Source: PMP191F sp047602185
GTDB taxonomy: Bacteria > Bacteroidota > Bacteroidia > Chitinophagales > Chitinophagaceae
Assembly (NCBI GenBank): GCA_047602185.1
Contig: JASGHY010000001.1
Location: 7,440,001-7,504,000, forward strand
DNA: 64,000 bases
Direction: 5' to 3'
Made by a program: the position numbers and the translations under genes. Below, piece after piece: positions 35,425-45,711 of this stretch. Position 1 is the first letter of the stretch. Each line of letters starts with the position of its first letter. The notes under the pieces are model-generated. The model was not told where the DNA came from. It did no database searches and saw only the letters and a program-made list of their open reading frames with translations.

Positions 35425-37368
35425 TTACTTCCCCAACATTCCCGCCCACTTGCGGAAGGCCTCATAATCTATCAATGCCTCGCTGCTTTGCAGTCCAAAA
35501 ACCTCGTATTGTTTCTCCAGCGCAGACATGCGGCCCATGATCTGTGATTTATTATAGTGCAGGTTTTTGTATTCTGCCTGTATGGTATGTTCCAGGTGGC
35601 TTTTTTTACGGGCTATTTCCTGGGTTACCAATATGCTTTCATGTTCCAATAGCTTATAGTCGGGGATATAGGTAAAGCCGGTAGCTACCTGTCTTTGCCA
35701 GGTCAGTAATACCTGGATATTCTTGGGGCCAATACCCGTGATCTTAACATTATTCAACGAAGAAATATGAGCTGCATTAATAATCCCGTGTTTATAGAGC
35801 GATGCTTTCTTGGCAGGCCCAAAAGTGGGGATCGTATGATTGTTGATGTGAAACTGTTGCAGGTAGCCATGGAGTTGTGTGTTATACAATTTCTCTTCTG
35901 CCTGTTTCTTTAGCTGCTGAAATTCATGTGGCAGGTTACGGAATTGCCTGATGGAAGTAGTGATCTTTTCTGCTGCGTTATTATAAATAGTAAGCTCCGG
36001 AGGGGTATTGTACAGTTCTACGGTTTGTAAAAACTTCCGGTTCAGCGATTGATATTTATCCCGGAGCATATTGGCCTCCTTAGCTATCTTCTTTCTCCAG
36101 GGCGACAGAGAGTTAAATAACAACAATAAGATACCGGTTGCCAGTGTATAGATCGGGTTTATTTGAACCAATAACAATGCGGTAATAAGTAGTACCCAGA
36201 ATACAACATAATGCAGTGTTTTCAGTTGCCTGAATTTCGTTCCAATGGCGGCCGGAGATCCGGTAATCGCATTATAGGTGTCAGGAAGCTTTTTCAGTTT
36301 CAGTTGCTCAACTTTAAATCCATTGATAAACTGCTCAATATTCTGCAGTTCAGGTATTGATTTAAGGTAGCTCTCATCCAGGAAATAAACAGGACCGCGA
36401 TTGTTCTTATAAAAACACCAGGGACATTCTTTCAGGTGATTGGGATACGTGTGCAGCTTTGACTGCTGGCATACAGCCATGTTTTTAGTAAGAGTATCCA
36501 GCTCTTTTGCCCATACTGCAGGTAACGGGCGGTTATCCTTTTGTTCAAAAGCCTGGTGTAATAACTCTACAATAGTATCCGGCACATGATGAATATCGAG
36601 ACTATTGAGTGGGGGAGAAAGCTTTTTGTTCTTTTTATGTAACGAGTATGCAAATTCGCCGGTACGGATAGCTTTCTCTTCATCAATATCTTCTTTCGAC
36701 AGATTACGCCCTGCATAGGGATGACGGCCCATAAACAGCAACTGGAACAATAATATTGACAGCGAAAATGAGTCAGTATTGATCGTGCGGACTACATTTT
36801 CAAAACTGCCTCTTTCCAGTAACTCAGGGGGAGTGTAACGTGTAATACCTACTTCGCAGTAATAATATTGTGAACCTTTATTGAGTTGAAAAGAATCACA
36901 ATCAATAAAAGCAATAAACCCTTTATTATCTACCAGTATGTTACCTTCATTAATATCGCCGATAACAATACCTGCCGTATGTAATTGGTGTAAAGCAGTA
37001 GCAAGATTTCTTGCTACATGTGAAAGAAAGTTATAACCCTTGTCAGGGAACATCTTTTTCCTGTCCAGCGGACTAAAGAGCATGTGCAGGGGAACATAAC
37101 CATCCAGCCTGCGCATGGTAAAGCCGGTAATAACGCCGGAAGCATCAAACAAAAGATCCTTAGGCCATGCGGCAAAACTGTGAATAGATGATTGCTGCAT
37201 CGAAACCATGTATTGCAGCTTATTCCTTTTTACAGGCTCTAGTGGTTCAGAATAGATCTTGGCTACCAGCGTACTGTCCTCTCTTACCTCCAATACCTGC
37301 CCCTCGCCGCCGCGGCCAATTTCCCTTCCGGTTGTATAAGTACTATGTAGTCCTTTGTATGCCTGCAT
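35425..37368 (-). CDS. TerY-P-type protein kinase with zinc motif, TM pair and HhH repeats
   Basis: 647 residues. The kinase domain has G-loop GRGGEG at 18-23, Lys37, catalytic loop GDINEGN (Asp138, Asn143) and metal Asp156 in FIDCDS, the atypical DCD replacing DFG. A His311-x3-Cys315-x2-Cys318 motif (HLKECPWC) is probably a zinc site. Two hydrophobic segments (about 387-403 and 406-421) follow, then a coiled region and two helix-hairpin-helix motifs (about 514-535 and 543-560, TGIGPKN), which bind DNA or nucleic acid in other proteins. The gene overlaps the PP2C gene by 26 bp. It is the effector-type kinase of the VWA-phosphatase-kinase triad; targets are unknown. Confidence 0.9.
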   Translation of the reverse strand: MQAYKGLHSTYTTGREIGRGGEGQVLEVREDSTLVAKIYSEPLEPVKRNKLQYMVSMQQSSIHSFAAWPKDLLFDASGVITGFTMRRLDGYVPLHMLFSPLDRKKMFPDKGYNFLSHVARNLATALHQLHTAGIVIGDINEGNILVDNKGFIAFIDCDSFQLNKGSQYYYCEVGITRYTPPELLERGSFENVVRTINTDSFSLSILLFQLLFMGRHPYAGRNLSKEDIDEEKAIRTGEFAYSLHKKNKKLSPPLNSLDIHHVPDTIVELLHQAFEQKDNRPLPAVWAKELDTLTKNMAVCQQSKLHTYPNHLKECPWCFYKNNRGPVYFLDESYLKSIPELQNIEQFINGFKVEQLKLKKLPDTYNAITGSPAAIGTKFRQLKTLHYVVFWVLLITALLLVQINPIYTLATGILLLLFNSLSPWRKKIAKEANMLRDKYQSLNRKFLQTVELYNTPPELTIYNNAAEKITTSIRQFRNLPHEFQQLKKQAEEKLYNTQLHGYLQQFHINNHTIPTFGPAKKASLYKHGIINAAHISSLNNVKITGIGPKNIQVLLTWQRQVATGFTYIPDYKLLEHESILVTQEIARKKSHLEHTIQAEYKNLHYNKSQIMGRMSALEKQYEVFGLQSSEALIDYEAFRKWAGMLGK

Positions 37369-38137
37369 TATCCTGCTTTAACCTTGTTGCAAGAAAAAGT
37401 GTTTTATCATCATCAGTTCTGCTGTTAATTGCATCCCCGGCCAGGTAGGCTGCCAGCTTTTTATCCAGTACTGCTACATGCTCTTCTTCAGTTGCCAGTT
37501 GCAGCCATTTAAGCATATTCGTAAAAAAGGGCTGATGCACTGTAGTGCTTTCGGCATTCAGTGCCAGCATCTGTAAGCCATCGGTAAACAATGCTACTTC
37601 TGCGATCTCTTCTGTAACCACCATTGTATGCAGGTGCGGAAAGTTTGGATCATCCACCAGGAAGGCAGTTGTATTCTGGTATTCACCGTTGTGAGGCCAC
37701 CAGATATGTGTATAGTGACCTGTACCATCATTCCTTACAATAGCGCCATCACCTATCTGCATAAAGCAGGCATGTTGAGGTAGCAGAATACAACCCAATA
37801 ACGTACAGGAAAATTCATTCAATGGTTCGTTGTACTCAACAGATAATGCTTCCAACTGATCGTACAATGTTTCGGCCAACTGTAATAAATGGTCCTCGCC
37901 GGGCAATATATCCCGGGAGATCCAGTCACCTGCAATATTCACTGCTGTTGTTGTCACCTTTTCTGCAGCTATTTTTGCATAACGGGCACTGCCTGCACCA
38001 TCACTGATAAAAGCAATCAGTGTTTCCTCTCCGGTGGGCAAAGGCATAATCTTAAAACAGAACGCATCTTCACAGTCTTTACCTGTTGCAATATGCGATG
38101 TGCCTGTAATACTTTGGCCTATTGCTTTCCATATCAT
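37343..38137 (-). CDS. PP2C-family protein phosphatase of the triad
   Basis: 264 residues with PP2C metal-site Asps: Asp46 (SDGAGS), Asp130 (GDGA), Asp186 (TDGLQ) and 242-244 (DDDKT). 'IATGKDCEDAF' near the N-terminus is the family's first strand. It should dephosphorylate the neighbouring kinase or its substrates. The start overlaps the VWA stop by ATGA and the end overlaps the kinase start, so all three are translated as one coupled unit. Confidence 0.9.
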   Translation of the reverse strand: MIWKAIGQSITGTSHIATGKDCEDAFCFKIMPLPTGEETLIAFISDGAGSARYAKIAAEKVTTTAVNIAGDWISRDILPGEDHLLQLAETLYDQLEALSVEYNEPLNEFSCTLLGCILLPQHACFMQIGDGAIVRNDGTGHYTHIWWPHNGEYQNTTAFLVDDPNFPHLHTMVVTEEIAEVALFTDGLQMLALNAESTTVHQPFFTNMLKWLQLATEEEHVAVLDKKLAAYLAGDAINSRTDDDKTLFLATRLKQDNAGIQRTT

Positions 38138-38808
38138 AGTTCAGCCCAACCTGTAGGGGGTAATAAATTCACGCTGCTGCCGGGATTCTTAGAAGAAACC
38201 ATTTTCATGGAAGAAGACAGCCAGAGGAAAAATTCCCTGAACATCAGTCCGCGCAGTTTTAAAGGTGTACGCACTGCAATTTGTTGCAGCACTTCCATAT
38301 TGGCGTTTTCTACACCAATAGCAAAAAAAGCAAAAGAGTTCTTAGCCTCTCCTTCTTTAATAAGACTGGCAGCCTGCGCCCAGTTGTCGGTAGGTGCACC
38401 ATCTGTAATAAGAATGATCCATGGCTTATAATAACCAATGCCATGCTCTTTATATACCTGTTTGCGTTTTGTAACCAGTTCAATGCCTCTTGTAATGGCA
38501 GAGCCCATAGGCGTGTCGCCACTGGCGGCAAGAGGGCGTGGATGAAAATAATCTACGGTCTGAAAGTCTGATTCCAACTGCACCGGTCCAAAAGACATCA
38601 TTGCTACCTCCACACGTTTGGTTGCCAGCGGATCCTGGATCAGTTCCTGGCGAAAGGTTTGTACGCCGTCATTCAGTTGATGAATGGGCATTCCTGCCAT
38701 TGAACCCGATGTATCCAGCAATAACATACAGGGACAGCGGGATTCCGGATTATTGGCAAAATCATCTGACCCAAAGGGTATCTGTTCAAATGAAATGTAT
38801 TCTTCCAT
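38134..38808 (-). CDS. TerY-like VWA protein of the triad
   Basis: 224 residues forming a von Willebrand A domain with a complete MIDAS: DTSGS at 32-36, Thr99 (SGDTPMG) and Asp136 (ILITDGAPTD). It is the TerY-type with no signal peptide, so cytoplasmic. In related systems it recruits partners through its metal site. First gene of the operon; upstream is a gap with no clear promoter box. Confidence 0.9.
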   Translation of the reverse strand: MEEYISFEQIPFGSDDFANNPESRCPCMLLLDTSGSMAGMPIHQLNDGVQTFRQELIQDPLATKRVEVAMMSFGPVQLESDFQTVDYFHPRPLAASGDTPMGSAITRGIELVTKRKQVYKEHGIGYYKPWIILITDGAPTDNWAQAASLIKEGEAKNSFAFFAIGVENANMEVLQQIAVRTPLKLRGLMFREFFLWLSSSMKMVSSKNPGSSVNLLPPTGWAEL

Positions 38809-39034
38809 AGCATTGCAAGGTAGGGAAAGGGTTCAAAAAAATGAAGTTCAGGTTAAATATTGCAAAAAACAATATGGGAGCGGGTTTTGCAGGAAAAACA
38901 AGGACATAAAATAATTGAGGATTGTCAAAAATAAAATCTGCCTGTGAGCCTGTCAGAGCTATTTATTATCAGTCTTCTCCTTTAAATTTACCATCTTTCC
39001 GTCGCGGTCAATACTTAAATAACGAATCAGTTTT

Positions 39035-40462
39035 ATGCGTACTGTTTTTTATACTATCCTGTTAGCTGTTACTATTGCCAATATAGCAAAAGCACAGCAA
39101 CAGGTGCATCCGCAATCGGTGACATACGAATGGCCCACAGATACTTTAGTGCGGGCTAAACTGGACAAATGGCAGGACCAGAAATTCGGAATGATCATTC
39201 ACTGGGGATTGTATGCTGTGCCGGGTATCATTGAATCATGGGCACTCTGTTCAGAATCCTGGATCGACCGTGACAGTACCATTGCTTACGATGATTTTAA
39301 AAAATGGTATTGGGGATTAAAAAAGGATTTTAATCCTGTTCAATTCAACCCCGACGAATGGGCAAGAGTTGGTAAAGATGCGGGTATGCGTTACCTGGTA
39401 TTTACAACCAAACACCACGATGGCTTTTGCATGTTCGATACCAAGCAGACTGATTTCAAGATCTCCAACGGTCCTTTTGCTTCCAATCCTAAGGCAGATG
39501 TAGCCAAATATGTGTTTGATGCTTTTCGCAGGAACGGCTTCATGATTGGCGCTTATTTCTCAAAGCCTGACTGGCATTCTGAAAATTACTGGTGGCCCAA
39601 ATATGCCACGGCAGACCGTAATAATAATTATGATATCCGGAAGTTTCCCTGGCGTTGGGAAAAATACAAATCATTCACGTATAACCAGATCAGTGAGCTG
39701 ATGAACAATTATGGTACTGTTGATATTCTCTGGTTAGATGGCGGGTGGGTACGTCCGCGTGAGACGGTGAACGAAGAAGTATTGTCATGGGGAGCAGCAA
39801 TACCGGAATGGAGCCAGGATATTGATATGCCCAAGATCGCAACTATGGCGCGTAAGGCTCAGCCCGGCTTACTGATGGTAGATCGTACGGTGCACGGACC
39901 TTATGAAAATTACCAGACACCCGAGCAAAGCATACCTGCAAAGCAATTAGATCATCCCTGGGAGAGTTGTATGACACTGGCCAATAACTGGGGCTATGTA
40001 AACAATGATAAGTTTAAATCTGCTACACGGGTAATTCATGTACTGGCCGAAGTAGTAGCAAAAGGTGGCAGCCTTTTATTAGGCGTTGGCCCCAGGCCTG
40101 ATGGCACTTTACCTGGTGAAGCTGTACAAAGATTGGAAGAGATCGGCAAATGGACAAAAGCCAATGGCGAGGCCATTTATAATACACGCATTACGCCACA
40201 TTACCAGGAAGGGAATATCTTTTTCACGCGCAGCAAACAAGGCACAACACAGTATGCAATTGTTTGCCTCGAAGAAGGAAAAGCTGTTCCGCCTTATGTT
40301 CAGTGGACAGTGAATATCCCAAAGAAAGGCAGTAAGATCAAATGGCTGCAGACCGGCGAAAATGTAAAGTGGACAGTGGAAGGCGATAGCGTAAAAGTAT
40401 TATTACCTGCCAGCGCGCTAAAAGAAAAATACCCGGCATTGGCATTTTCGTTGAGTAATTAA
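39035..40462 (+). CDS. GH29 alpha-L-fucosidase, exported
   Basis: 475 residues: signal peptide 1-20 (AKA-QQQ), (beta/alpha)8 domain with IIHWGLYAVPG at 54-64, TKHHDGFCMFDTKQTDF at 125-141 and the nucleophile Asp235 in ILWLDGGW, then a beta-sandwich (about 370-475). It removes alpha-fucose from oligosaccharides such as N-glycan cores or xyloglucan. The acid/base Glu of GH29 is poorly conserved and cannot be set by eye. First of four exported glycosidases up to 48.3 kb. Heptad blocks begin about 10 bp after its stop. Confidence 0.93.
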   Translation: MRTVFYTILLAVTIANIAKAQQQVHPQSVTYEWPTDTLVRAKLDKWQDQKFGMIIHWGLYAVPGIIESWALCSESWIDRDSTIAYDDFKKWYWGLKKDFNPVQFNPDEWARVGKDAGMRYLVFTTKHHDGFCMFDTKQTDFKISNGPFASNPKADVAKYVFDAFRRNGFMIGAYFSKPDWHSENYWWPKYATADRNNNYDIRKFPWRWEKYKSFTYNQISELMNNYGTVDILWLDGGWVRPRETVNEEVLSWGAAIPEWSQDIDMPKIATMARKAQPGLLMVDRTVHGPYENYQTPEQSIPAKQLDHPWESCMTLANNWGYVNNDKFKSATRVIHVLAEVVAKGGSLLLGVGPRPDGTLPGEAVQRLEEIGKWTKANGEAIYNTRITPHYQEGNIFFTRSKQGTTQYAIVCLEEGKAVPPYVQWTVNIPKKGSKIKWLQTGENVKWTVEGDSVKVLLPASALKEKYPALAFSLSN

Positions 40463-40467
40463 GTGGA

Positions 40468-40830
40468 AGACGGTTGTAAGTGAAGGCACAAGGTTCAAGA
40501 GACAAGGCACAAGGAAATACAGTTGACAAGTTGAAAGGTTGATAAGTTAACAGGGAAGTACGGAAGGGGAAAATATCGAATGTTGAATTTTGAATATCGA
40601 ATTTCGAAGGAAAGAAAGGAAGAAAGTTGGCAGTTGGCAATTTGCAGTTGACGAAATGGCTTTGCGAGACTTTGCAGTCTTTGCGTGAAACCTCAAACTT
40701 CAGAACACGAAACATTAAACCCGAAACCCGAAACGGTCTCACGACTGACGACTCACGTCTCACGATTGCCGATTGCCGTCTGCCGTTTCACGATTCCCTA
40801 ACCCGGAACAGTCTCACGATCCAGCATCCC
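40468..40830 (+). repeat. Heptad/octad mosaic element, full-length copy
   Basis: Order: a short ttgtaag remnant, cacaagg/ttcaaga, agttgaca octads, agtacgg, tcgaatg, agttggc, a ctttgc block with cttcagaacac, cccgaaa, ctcacga/ctgacga and ttgccga. It fills the gap from the GH29 stop to about 45 bp before the GH3 start. Confidence 0.8.
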
Positions 40831-40873
40831 GTATCCGATATCTTGCATCAGAACTCAAATTTCAAACTCGTTC

Positions 40874-43027
40874 ATGAAACTCATCTCATTCACCCTCTCA
40901 CTCCTCATTACCGTTGCTGCAAATGCACAACAGGCAAAACCTGCATTCCGAAATGCAAAGTTGCCGGTTGAAACAAGAGTACAGGATCTTTTATCACGAC
41001 TTACACTCGAAGAAAAAATATCTCTGCTGGGATTCAGAAGCAAAGCGGTACCCAGGTTAGATATTCCTGCATATAACTGGTGGAATGAAGCATTACATGG
41101 TGTTGCCCGTGCAGGACTGGCAACAGTATTTCCCCAGGCCATTGCTATGGCTGCCACTTTTAACGATAGTTTGCTACATGCGGTGGCCGATGCTATTTCA
41201 ACAGAAGCGAGGGCCAAATACAATCTTTCTACTGCATTGGACAGGCGGTTGCAATACATGGGATTGACTTTCTGGTCGCCCAATATCAATATCTTCCGCG
41301 ATCCGCGTTGGGGCAGGGGACAGGAGACTTACGGAGAAGACCCTTATTTAACTGCTACTATGGGTACGGCCTTTGTAAAAGGTTTACAGGGAACGAATAC
41401 TACTTATCTCAAAACTGCTGCTACGGCCAAACACTTTGCTGTGCACAGTGGTCCTGAAGCCGGAAGACATGCGTTTAATGCTATTGTTGATGAAAAAGAC
41501 CTGAGAGAAACCTATCTCTATGCTTTTAAAAAGCTGGTAGATGGTGGCGTGGAATCTGTAATGTGTGCATACAACCGGCTCAACAATGAACCATGCTGTA
41601 CAAGCAATTCTTTATTGCACAATATTCTCTATAACGAATGGCACTTTAAAGGTCATGTGGTAACGGACTGCTGGGCATTGGACGATATCTGGAAAGCTCA
41701 TAAAGTAATGAATAACCGGGTGGAGGTTGCCGCAGCAGCAATTAAAGCAGGTGTAAATCTTGACTGCTCCGATATGTTGCAGAATGAGCTGATGAAAGCC
41801 TATCAGCAAAAACTGGTTACAGATAAAGATATTGACGGAGCATTGTCATCCATTCTACGTACACAGATCAAACTGGGCTTTTACGATGATAAAGCTGCCG
41901 TTCCCTTCAGCAAACTGGGCGCAGAAAGTGTACACAATGCAAAACATATAGCACTGGCACGTACTGCTGCACAGCAAAGTATGGTATTGCTCAAAAATGA
42001 TAATAACCTGCTGCCATTGGATAAGAACAAATACCAGTCAATGATGATATTGGGACCTAACGCTGGCGCCATGGATCCGCTCATTGCCAACTATCATGGT
42101 ATGTCTGGTAATATGGTGAGCTTTGCCGAAGGTATCACGGCTGCTGCCGGTCCTGCAATGGCAGTACAATACGACCAGGGAAGTGATTATACTGATACCA
42201 CGCATTTCGGTGGAATATGGGCTGCCGGCGAAAGTGATATAACTGTTGCGGTAGTTGGTCTTACTCCTGTACTGGAAGGCGAAGAAGGTGATGCCTTTCT
42301 TGCTGCTAATGGCGGCGATAAGCTGAATTTAAGCCTGCCTCCTGCACACCTTGCTATGTTAAAGGCATTGCGAAAAAAGAAAAAGCCGGTGATCGCTGTG
42401 GTAACTGCAGGCAGTGATGTTGATATTGCTGCTATTGAACCTTATGCAGACGCCATCATTCTCGCATGGTATCCCGGTGAGCAGGGAGGAAACGCATTGG
42501 CTGATCTTTTATTTGGTGCTGTTTCACCTTCCGGAAGATTACCGGTTACGTTCTATCGTTCATTACAGGACCTGCCATCTTACGATAATTATTCCATGCA
42601 GGGCAGAACTTACCGCTATTTCAACGGGCAGGTACAGTATCCTTTCGGCTTTGGATTAAGTTATACCACTTTTCAATACAACTGGCAACAACAACCTGCA
42701 GCTATTCGTAACGAACAGGACACAGTACGCTTCATTGTAAATATTACCAATACAGGTAAAATGGATGGGGACGAAGTAGCACAGGCTTACATCCGGTACC
42801 CTGATGGAGAACGCATGCCGCTGAAAGAGTTGAAAAGCTTCAGACGTGTACATCTTGCAAAAGGGACAAAACAATCTGTAAAGATGAATATTCCTGTTGC
42901 AGAATTGAGGAAATGGGATCTGCAGGCCAATCAATGGAAACTATATCCCGGTGAATACAAAATACTGGTAGGCAGCAGCTCGCAGGATATAAAGCTGACA
43001 GCCACTATAAAGTTTGACGGAAAATAA
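40874..43027 (+). CDS. GH3 beta-glycosidase (beta-glucosidase/xylosidase type), exported
   Basis: 717 residues: signal peptide 1-18 (ANA-QQA), TIM barrel with KH186-187 (AKHFAVHSG), nucleophile Asp265 (VVTDCWAL), alpha/beta sandwich (about 385-580, with EGEEGDAF as the likely acid/base segment) and fibronectin-III-like C-terminal domain. The 'GPEAGRHAFNA' and 'NEWHFKGHVVTD' blocks are those of the plant/Bacteroidota beta-xylosidase branch. It hydrolyses terminal beta-glucose or xylose residues. The next gene begins 21 bp later, so they form an operon. Confidence 0.9.
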   Translation: MKLISFTLSLLITVAANAQQAKPAFRNAKLPVETRVQDLLSRLTLEEKISLLGFRSKAVPRLDIPAYNWWNEALHGVARAGLATVFPQAIAMAATFNDSLLHAVADAISTEARAKYNLSTALDRRLQYMGLTFWSPNINIFRDPRWGRGQETYGEDPYLTATMGTAFVKGLQGTNTTYLKTAATAKHFAVHSGPEAGRHAFNAIVDEKDLRETYLYAFKKLVDGGVESVMCAYNRLNNEPCCTSNSLLHNILYNEWHFKGHVVTDCWALDDIWKAHKVMNNRVEVAAAAIKAGVNLDCSDMLQNELMKAYQQKLVTDKDIDGALSSILRTQIKLGFYDDKAAVPFSKLGAESVHNAKHIALARTAAQQSMVLLKNDNNLLPLDKNKYQSMMILGPNAGAMDPLIANYHGMSGNMVSFAEGITAAAGPAMAVQYDQGSDYTDTTHFGGIWAAGESDITVAVVGLTPVLEGEEGDAFLAANGGDKLNLSLPPAHLAMLKALRKKKKPVIAVVTAGSDVDIAAIEPYADAIILAWYPGEQGGNALADLLFGAVSPSGRLPVTFYRSLQDLPSYDNYSMQGRTYRYFNGQVQYPFGFGLSYTTFQYNWQQQPAAIRNEQDTVRFIVNITNTGKMDGDEVAQAYIRYPDGERMPLKELKSFRRVHLAKGTKQSVKMNIPVAELRKWDLQANQWKLYPGEYKILVGSSSQDIKLTATIKFDGK

Positions 43028-43048
43028 AAGACACCCTTGTTCATTGCT

Positions 43049-45265
43049 ATGAGAAAATTTTCACTGCTCATATTATCACTGATTTACTTACACAGTCATG
43101 CGCAGTTTACTGCTTATGTAGATCCGCGCATTGGTTCCGATGCACATGGTCATGTATTTGTGGGAGCTAATGTTCCTTTTGGTGCAGTGCAACTGGGGCC
43201 TGTGAATATCTCCACAGGCTGGGACTGGTGTTCCGGTTACCATCGTTCAGATTCTACCATTATTGGCTTTGCTCATACTCATCTCAGTGGTACGGGTATT
43301 GGTGATCTTGGTGATATTTTGGTAATGCCAGTTGTTGGAGATGTAAAAATGTCGAAAGGAGTTGCCGGTAAACCGGAAACGGGTTATTACTCTACTTTCA
43401 GTCACAGCAATGAAATTACCACACCGGGTCATTATATGGTGTTGCTGGATCGTTACAACATCATGGCAAAACTTACAGCAACAATAAGGACCGGCATGCA
43501 TCACTATACATTCCCGGCTTCAGACAATGCCGGCATTATCTTCGACCTCAAAGAAGGAATTGGCGACAGACCCGTTGAAACACATATTGAGCGGGTAAAT
43601 GATTCAACCATTGCCGGCTATCGTTTTTCCAAAGGTTGGGCTGCTGATCAGCGGATCTATTTTACTGCAGTATTTTCAAAACCCTTCCGCTCATTGCAGT
43701 TATTCGATGATACAACTGCTTTAGCCTCGGGCATAAACACTTTTACAGGACCAAAAGCAAGAGCAATATTTCGTTTTACAACGAGAAAAAGCGAAACCAT
43801 ACAGCTAAAGGTGGGCATCTCGCCTGTTAGCATGGAAAATGCATTCAATAACCTTACTACGGAAATACCAGGCTGGAATTTTGAGGACGTGACAAAAAAT
43901 GCGGTTTCCGAATGGGACAAGGCATTGGGTAGTATAACAGTAAAAACAAAAAGCCTTGCACAACTCTATAAGTTTTATACTGCGCTATATCATACAATGA
44001 TGGCCCCCGCTGTATTCAATGACTGCAATGGTGAGTATCGCGGTACCGATAAGACCGTTCACAAAGCATCATTTACCAACCTCTCCATTTTCTCTTTATG
44101 GGATACCTATCGTGCCACGCATCCGCTCTATACGCTTGCGCAGCCACAAAGGGTAGATGATATGATCAATTCCCTGCTGGCTATTTATCAGCAACAGCAT
44201 CGTTTACCTGTATGGCATTTAATGGGCAATGAAACCAATACTATGCCCGGTTATAGCAGCGTGCAGGTAGTAGCTGATGCTTACCTGAAAGGGTTCCGTG
44301 GATTCGATACCGCATTGGCATGGGAAGCAGTTAAAAACACTGCGATGCGCGACGAAAGAGGTTTGAAATGGGTAAAGCAATACGGTTTTATTCCCGGTGA
44401 TAGTATGGTAGAATCTGTTGCAATGGGATTGGAATATGCTATTGCTGATGCGTCCATAGCACAGATGGCAAAGAAGATGGGGAAAAAGCGGGATTATGAA
44501 TACTTCTATAAACGGGGGCAGTATTACAGGAATTATTTTGATAGTTCCATCCGGTTCATGCGTGGAAGGGTCTCTGCAACGCAATGGCGCACACCTTTCA
44601 GTCCTTTTGAGGCAAAGCACATGAAAGATGATTTTACGGAAGGTAATGCGTGGCAATACAGCTGGTTGGTACCACAGGATGTTTATGGACTGATTCAACT
44701 GATGGGGGGCGATGCTGCTTTTGCCCGCAAGCTCGACTCCTTATTTGTAGTGCAGGGTAATATGGGAAAAGAAGCCTCTGCTGATATTACAGGGCTTATC
44801 GGCCAGTATGCGCATGGTAATGAACCCAGCCATCATATCAGTTACTTATATACTTACGTTGGAGAACCCTGGAAAACAGCAGATAAAGTTCGTTATATCC
44901 TGGACAGTTTATACACCACCCAACCTGATGGTTTAAGTGGTAACGAAGATGTAGGACAGATGTCGGCGTGGTATGTACTATCAGCAATTGGTTTATACCA
45001 GGTAAATCCGGCCGGTGGACAGTTTATAATTGGTAGCCCGGTAATGGATGAAATAATAATAGATCGTGGTAATGGAAAAAAGTTCCGGATCACTGTACAG
45101 AACAACAGTAGCAAAAACAAATATATTCAACAGGTAAAGCTGAATGGAAAACCATATACACGTTCCTATATCAATTACCCCGACATTGCAAACGAAGGTG
45201 AATTGGTGATTGAAATGGGCAACAAACCTTCAGCATGGGGAGTAAAGAAAAGTGAAAGGCCTTAA
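43049..45265 (+). CDS. GH92 alpha-mannosidase, exported
   Basis: 738 residues from ATG 43049 (MRKFSLLILSLIYLHSHA, signal peptide); an upstream TTG start at 43037 is less likely. An N-terminal beta-sandwich ('YVDPRIGSDAHGHVFVGANV') is followed by an (alpha/alpha)6 catalytic domain. GNEPSHHISYLY and GNEDVGQMSAWYV, both family signatures lining the active site, are intact. GH92 enzymes are Ca2+-dependent exo-alpha-mannosidases, mainly alpha-1,2 acting on N-glycan or yeast mannan. It follows GH3 by 21 bp, in one transcript. Confidence 0.93.
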   Translation: MRKFSLLILSLIYLHSHAQFTAYVDPRIGSDAHGHVFVGANVPFGAVQLGPVNISTGWDWCSGYHRSDSTIIGFAHTHLSGTGIGDLGDILVMPVVGDVKMSKGVAGKPETGYYSTFSHSNEITTPGHYMVLLDRYNIMAKLTATIRTGMHHYTFPASDNAGIIFDLKEGIGDRPVETHIERVNDSTIAGYRFSKGWAADQRIYFTAVFSKPFRSLQLFDDTTALASGINTFTGPKARAIFRFTTRKSETIQLKVGISPVSMENAFNNLTTEIPGWNFEDVTKNAVSEWDKALGSITVKTKSLAQLYKFYTALYHTMMAPAVFNDCNGEYRGTDKTVHKASFTNLSIFSLWDTYRATHPLYTLAQPQRVDDMINSLLAIYQQQHRLPVWHLMGNETNTMPGYSSVQVVADAYLKGFRGFDTALAWEAVKNTAMRDERGLKWVKQYGFIPGDSMVESVAMGLEYAIADASIAQMAKKMGKKRDYEYFYKRGQYYRNYFDSSIRFMRGRVSATQWRTPFSPFEAKHMKDDFTEGNAWQYSWLVPQDVYGLIQLMGGDAAFARKLDSLFVVQGNMGKEASADITGLIGQYAHGNEPSHHISYLYTYVGEPWKTADKVRYILDSLYTTQPDGLSGNEDVGQMSAWYVLSAIGLYQVNPAGGQFIIGSPVMDEIIIDRGNGKKFRITVQNNSSKNKYIQQVKLNGKPYTRSYINYPDIANEGELVIEMGNKPSAWGVKKSERP

Positions 45266-45282
45266 AGGGAGAATAGAGGTTG

Positions 45283-45705
45283 TAAGTTAAGGCTGAACGC
45301 GAAACGCTTAACGCCTAACGCAAGTACGGTTGTAAGTTTTAAGTTGTAGGTTGTAAGTTAAGGCACAAGATTCAAGGAACAAGGCTCAAGGAAATACAGT
45401 TGACAAGTTGAAAGGTTGATAAGTTAACGGGGAAGTACGGAAGGTGAAAATATCGAATGTCGAATTTTGAATATCGAATTTCGAAGGAAAGACAAGAAGA
45501 AAGTTGGCAGTTGACAGTTTGCAGTTGGCAAAACAGCCGTAATCTTTGAACAACGAGCCACTCACGACTGACGACTCACGTCTCACGATTGCCGATTGCC
45601 GTCTGCCGATTCACGGTTCTTTTCACGTTTGATATTTCACGTTTCACGTACTTTCCCACTCACGATTCACGTCTCACGACTGACGATTCATCATTCACTA
45701 TAATC
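45283..45705 (+). repeat. Heptad/octad mosaic element, full-length copy
   Basis: Order: ttgtaag blocks (twice), cacaaga/ttcaagg, agttgaca octads, agtacgg, tcgaatg, agttggc, remnant tgagc, ctcacga/ctgacga, ttgccga/ctgccga, then ttcacgt/tttcacg and further ctcacga blocks up to the GH2 leader. This is one of the longest and best-kept copies. Confidence 0.8.
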
Positions 45706-45711
45706 AGGACA

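Noticed and set aside
45589..45711. Upstream extension of the GH2 enzyme to 45589
   Set aside because: The extra residues are encoded by ctcacga/ttgccga repeat DNA, and a clean signal peptide begins at ATG 45712.
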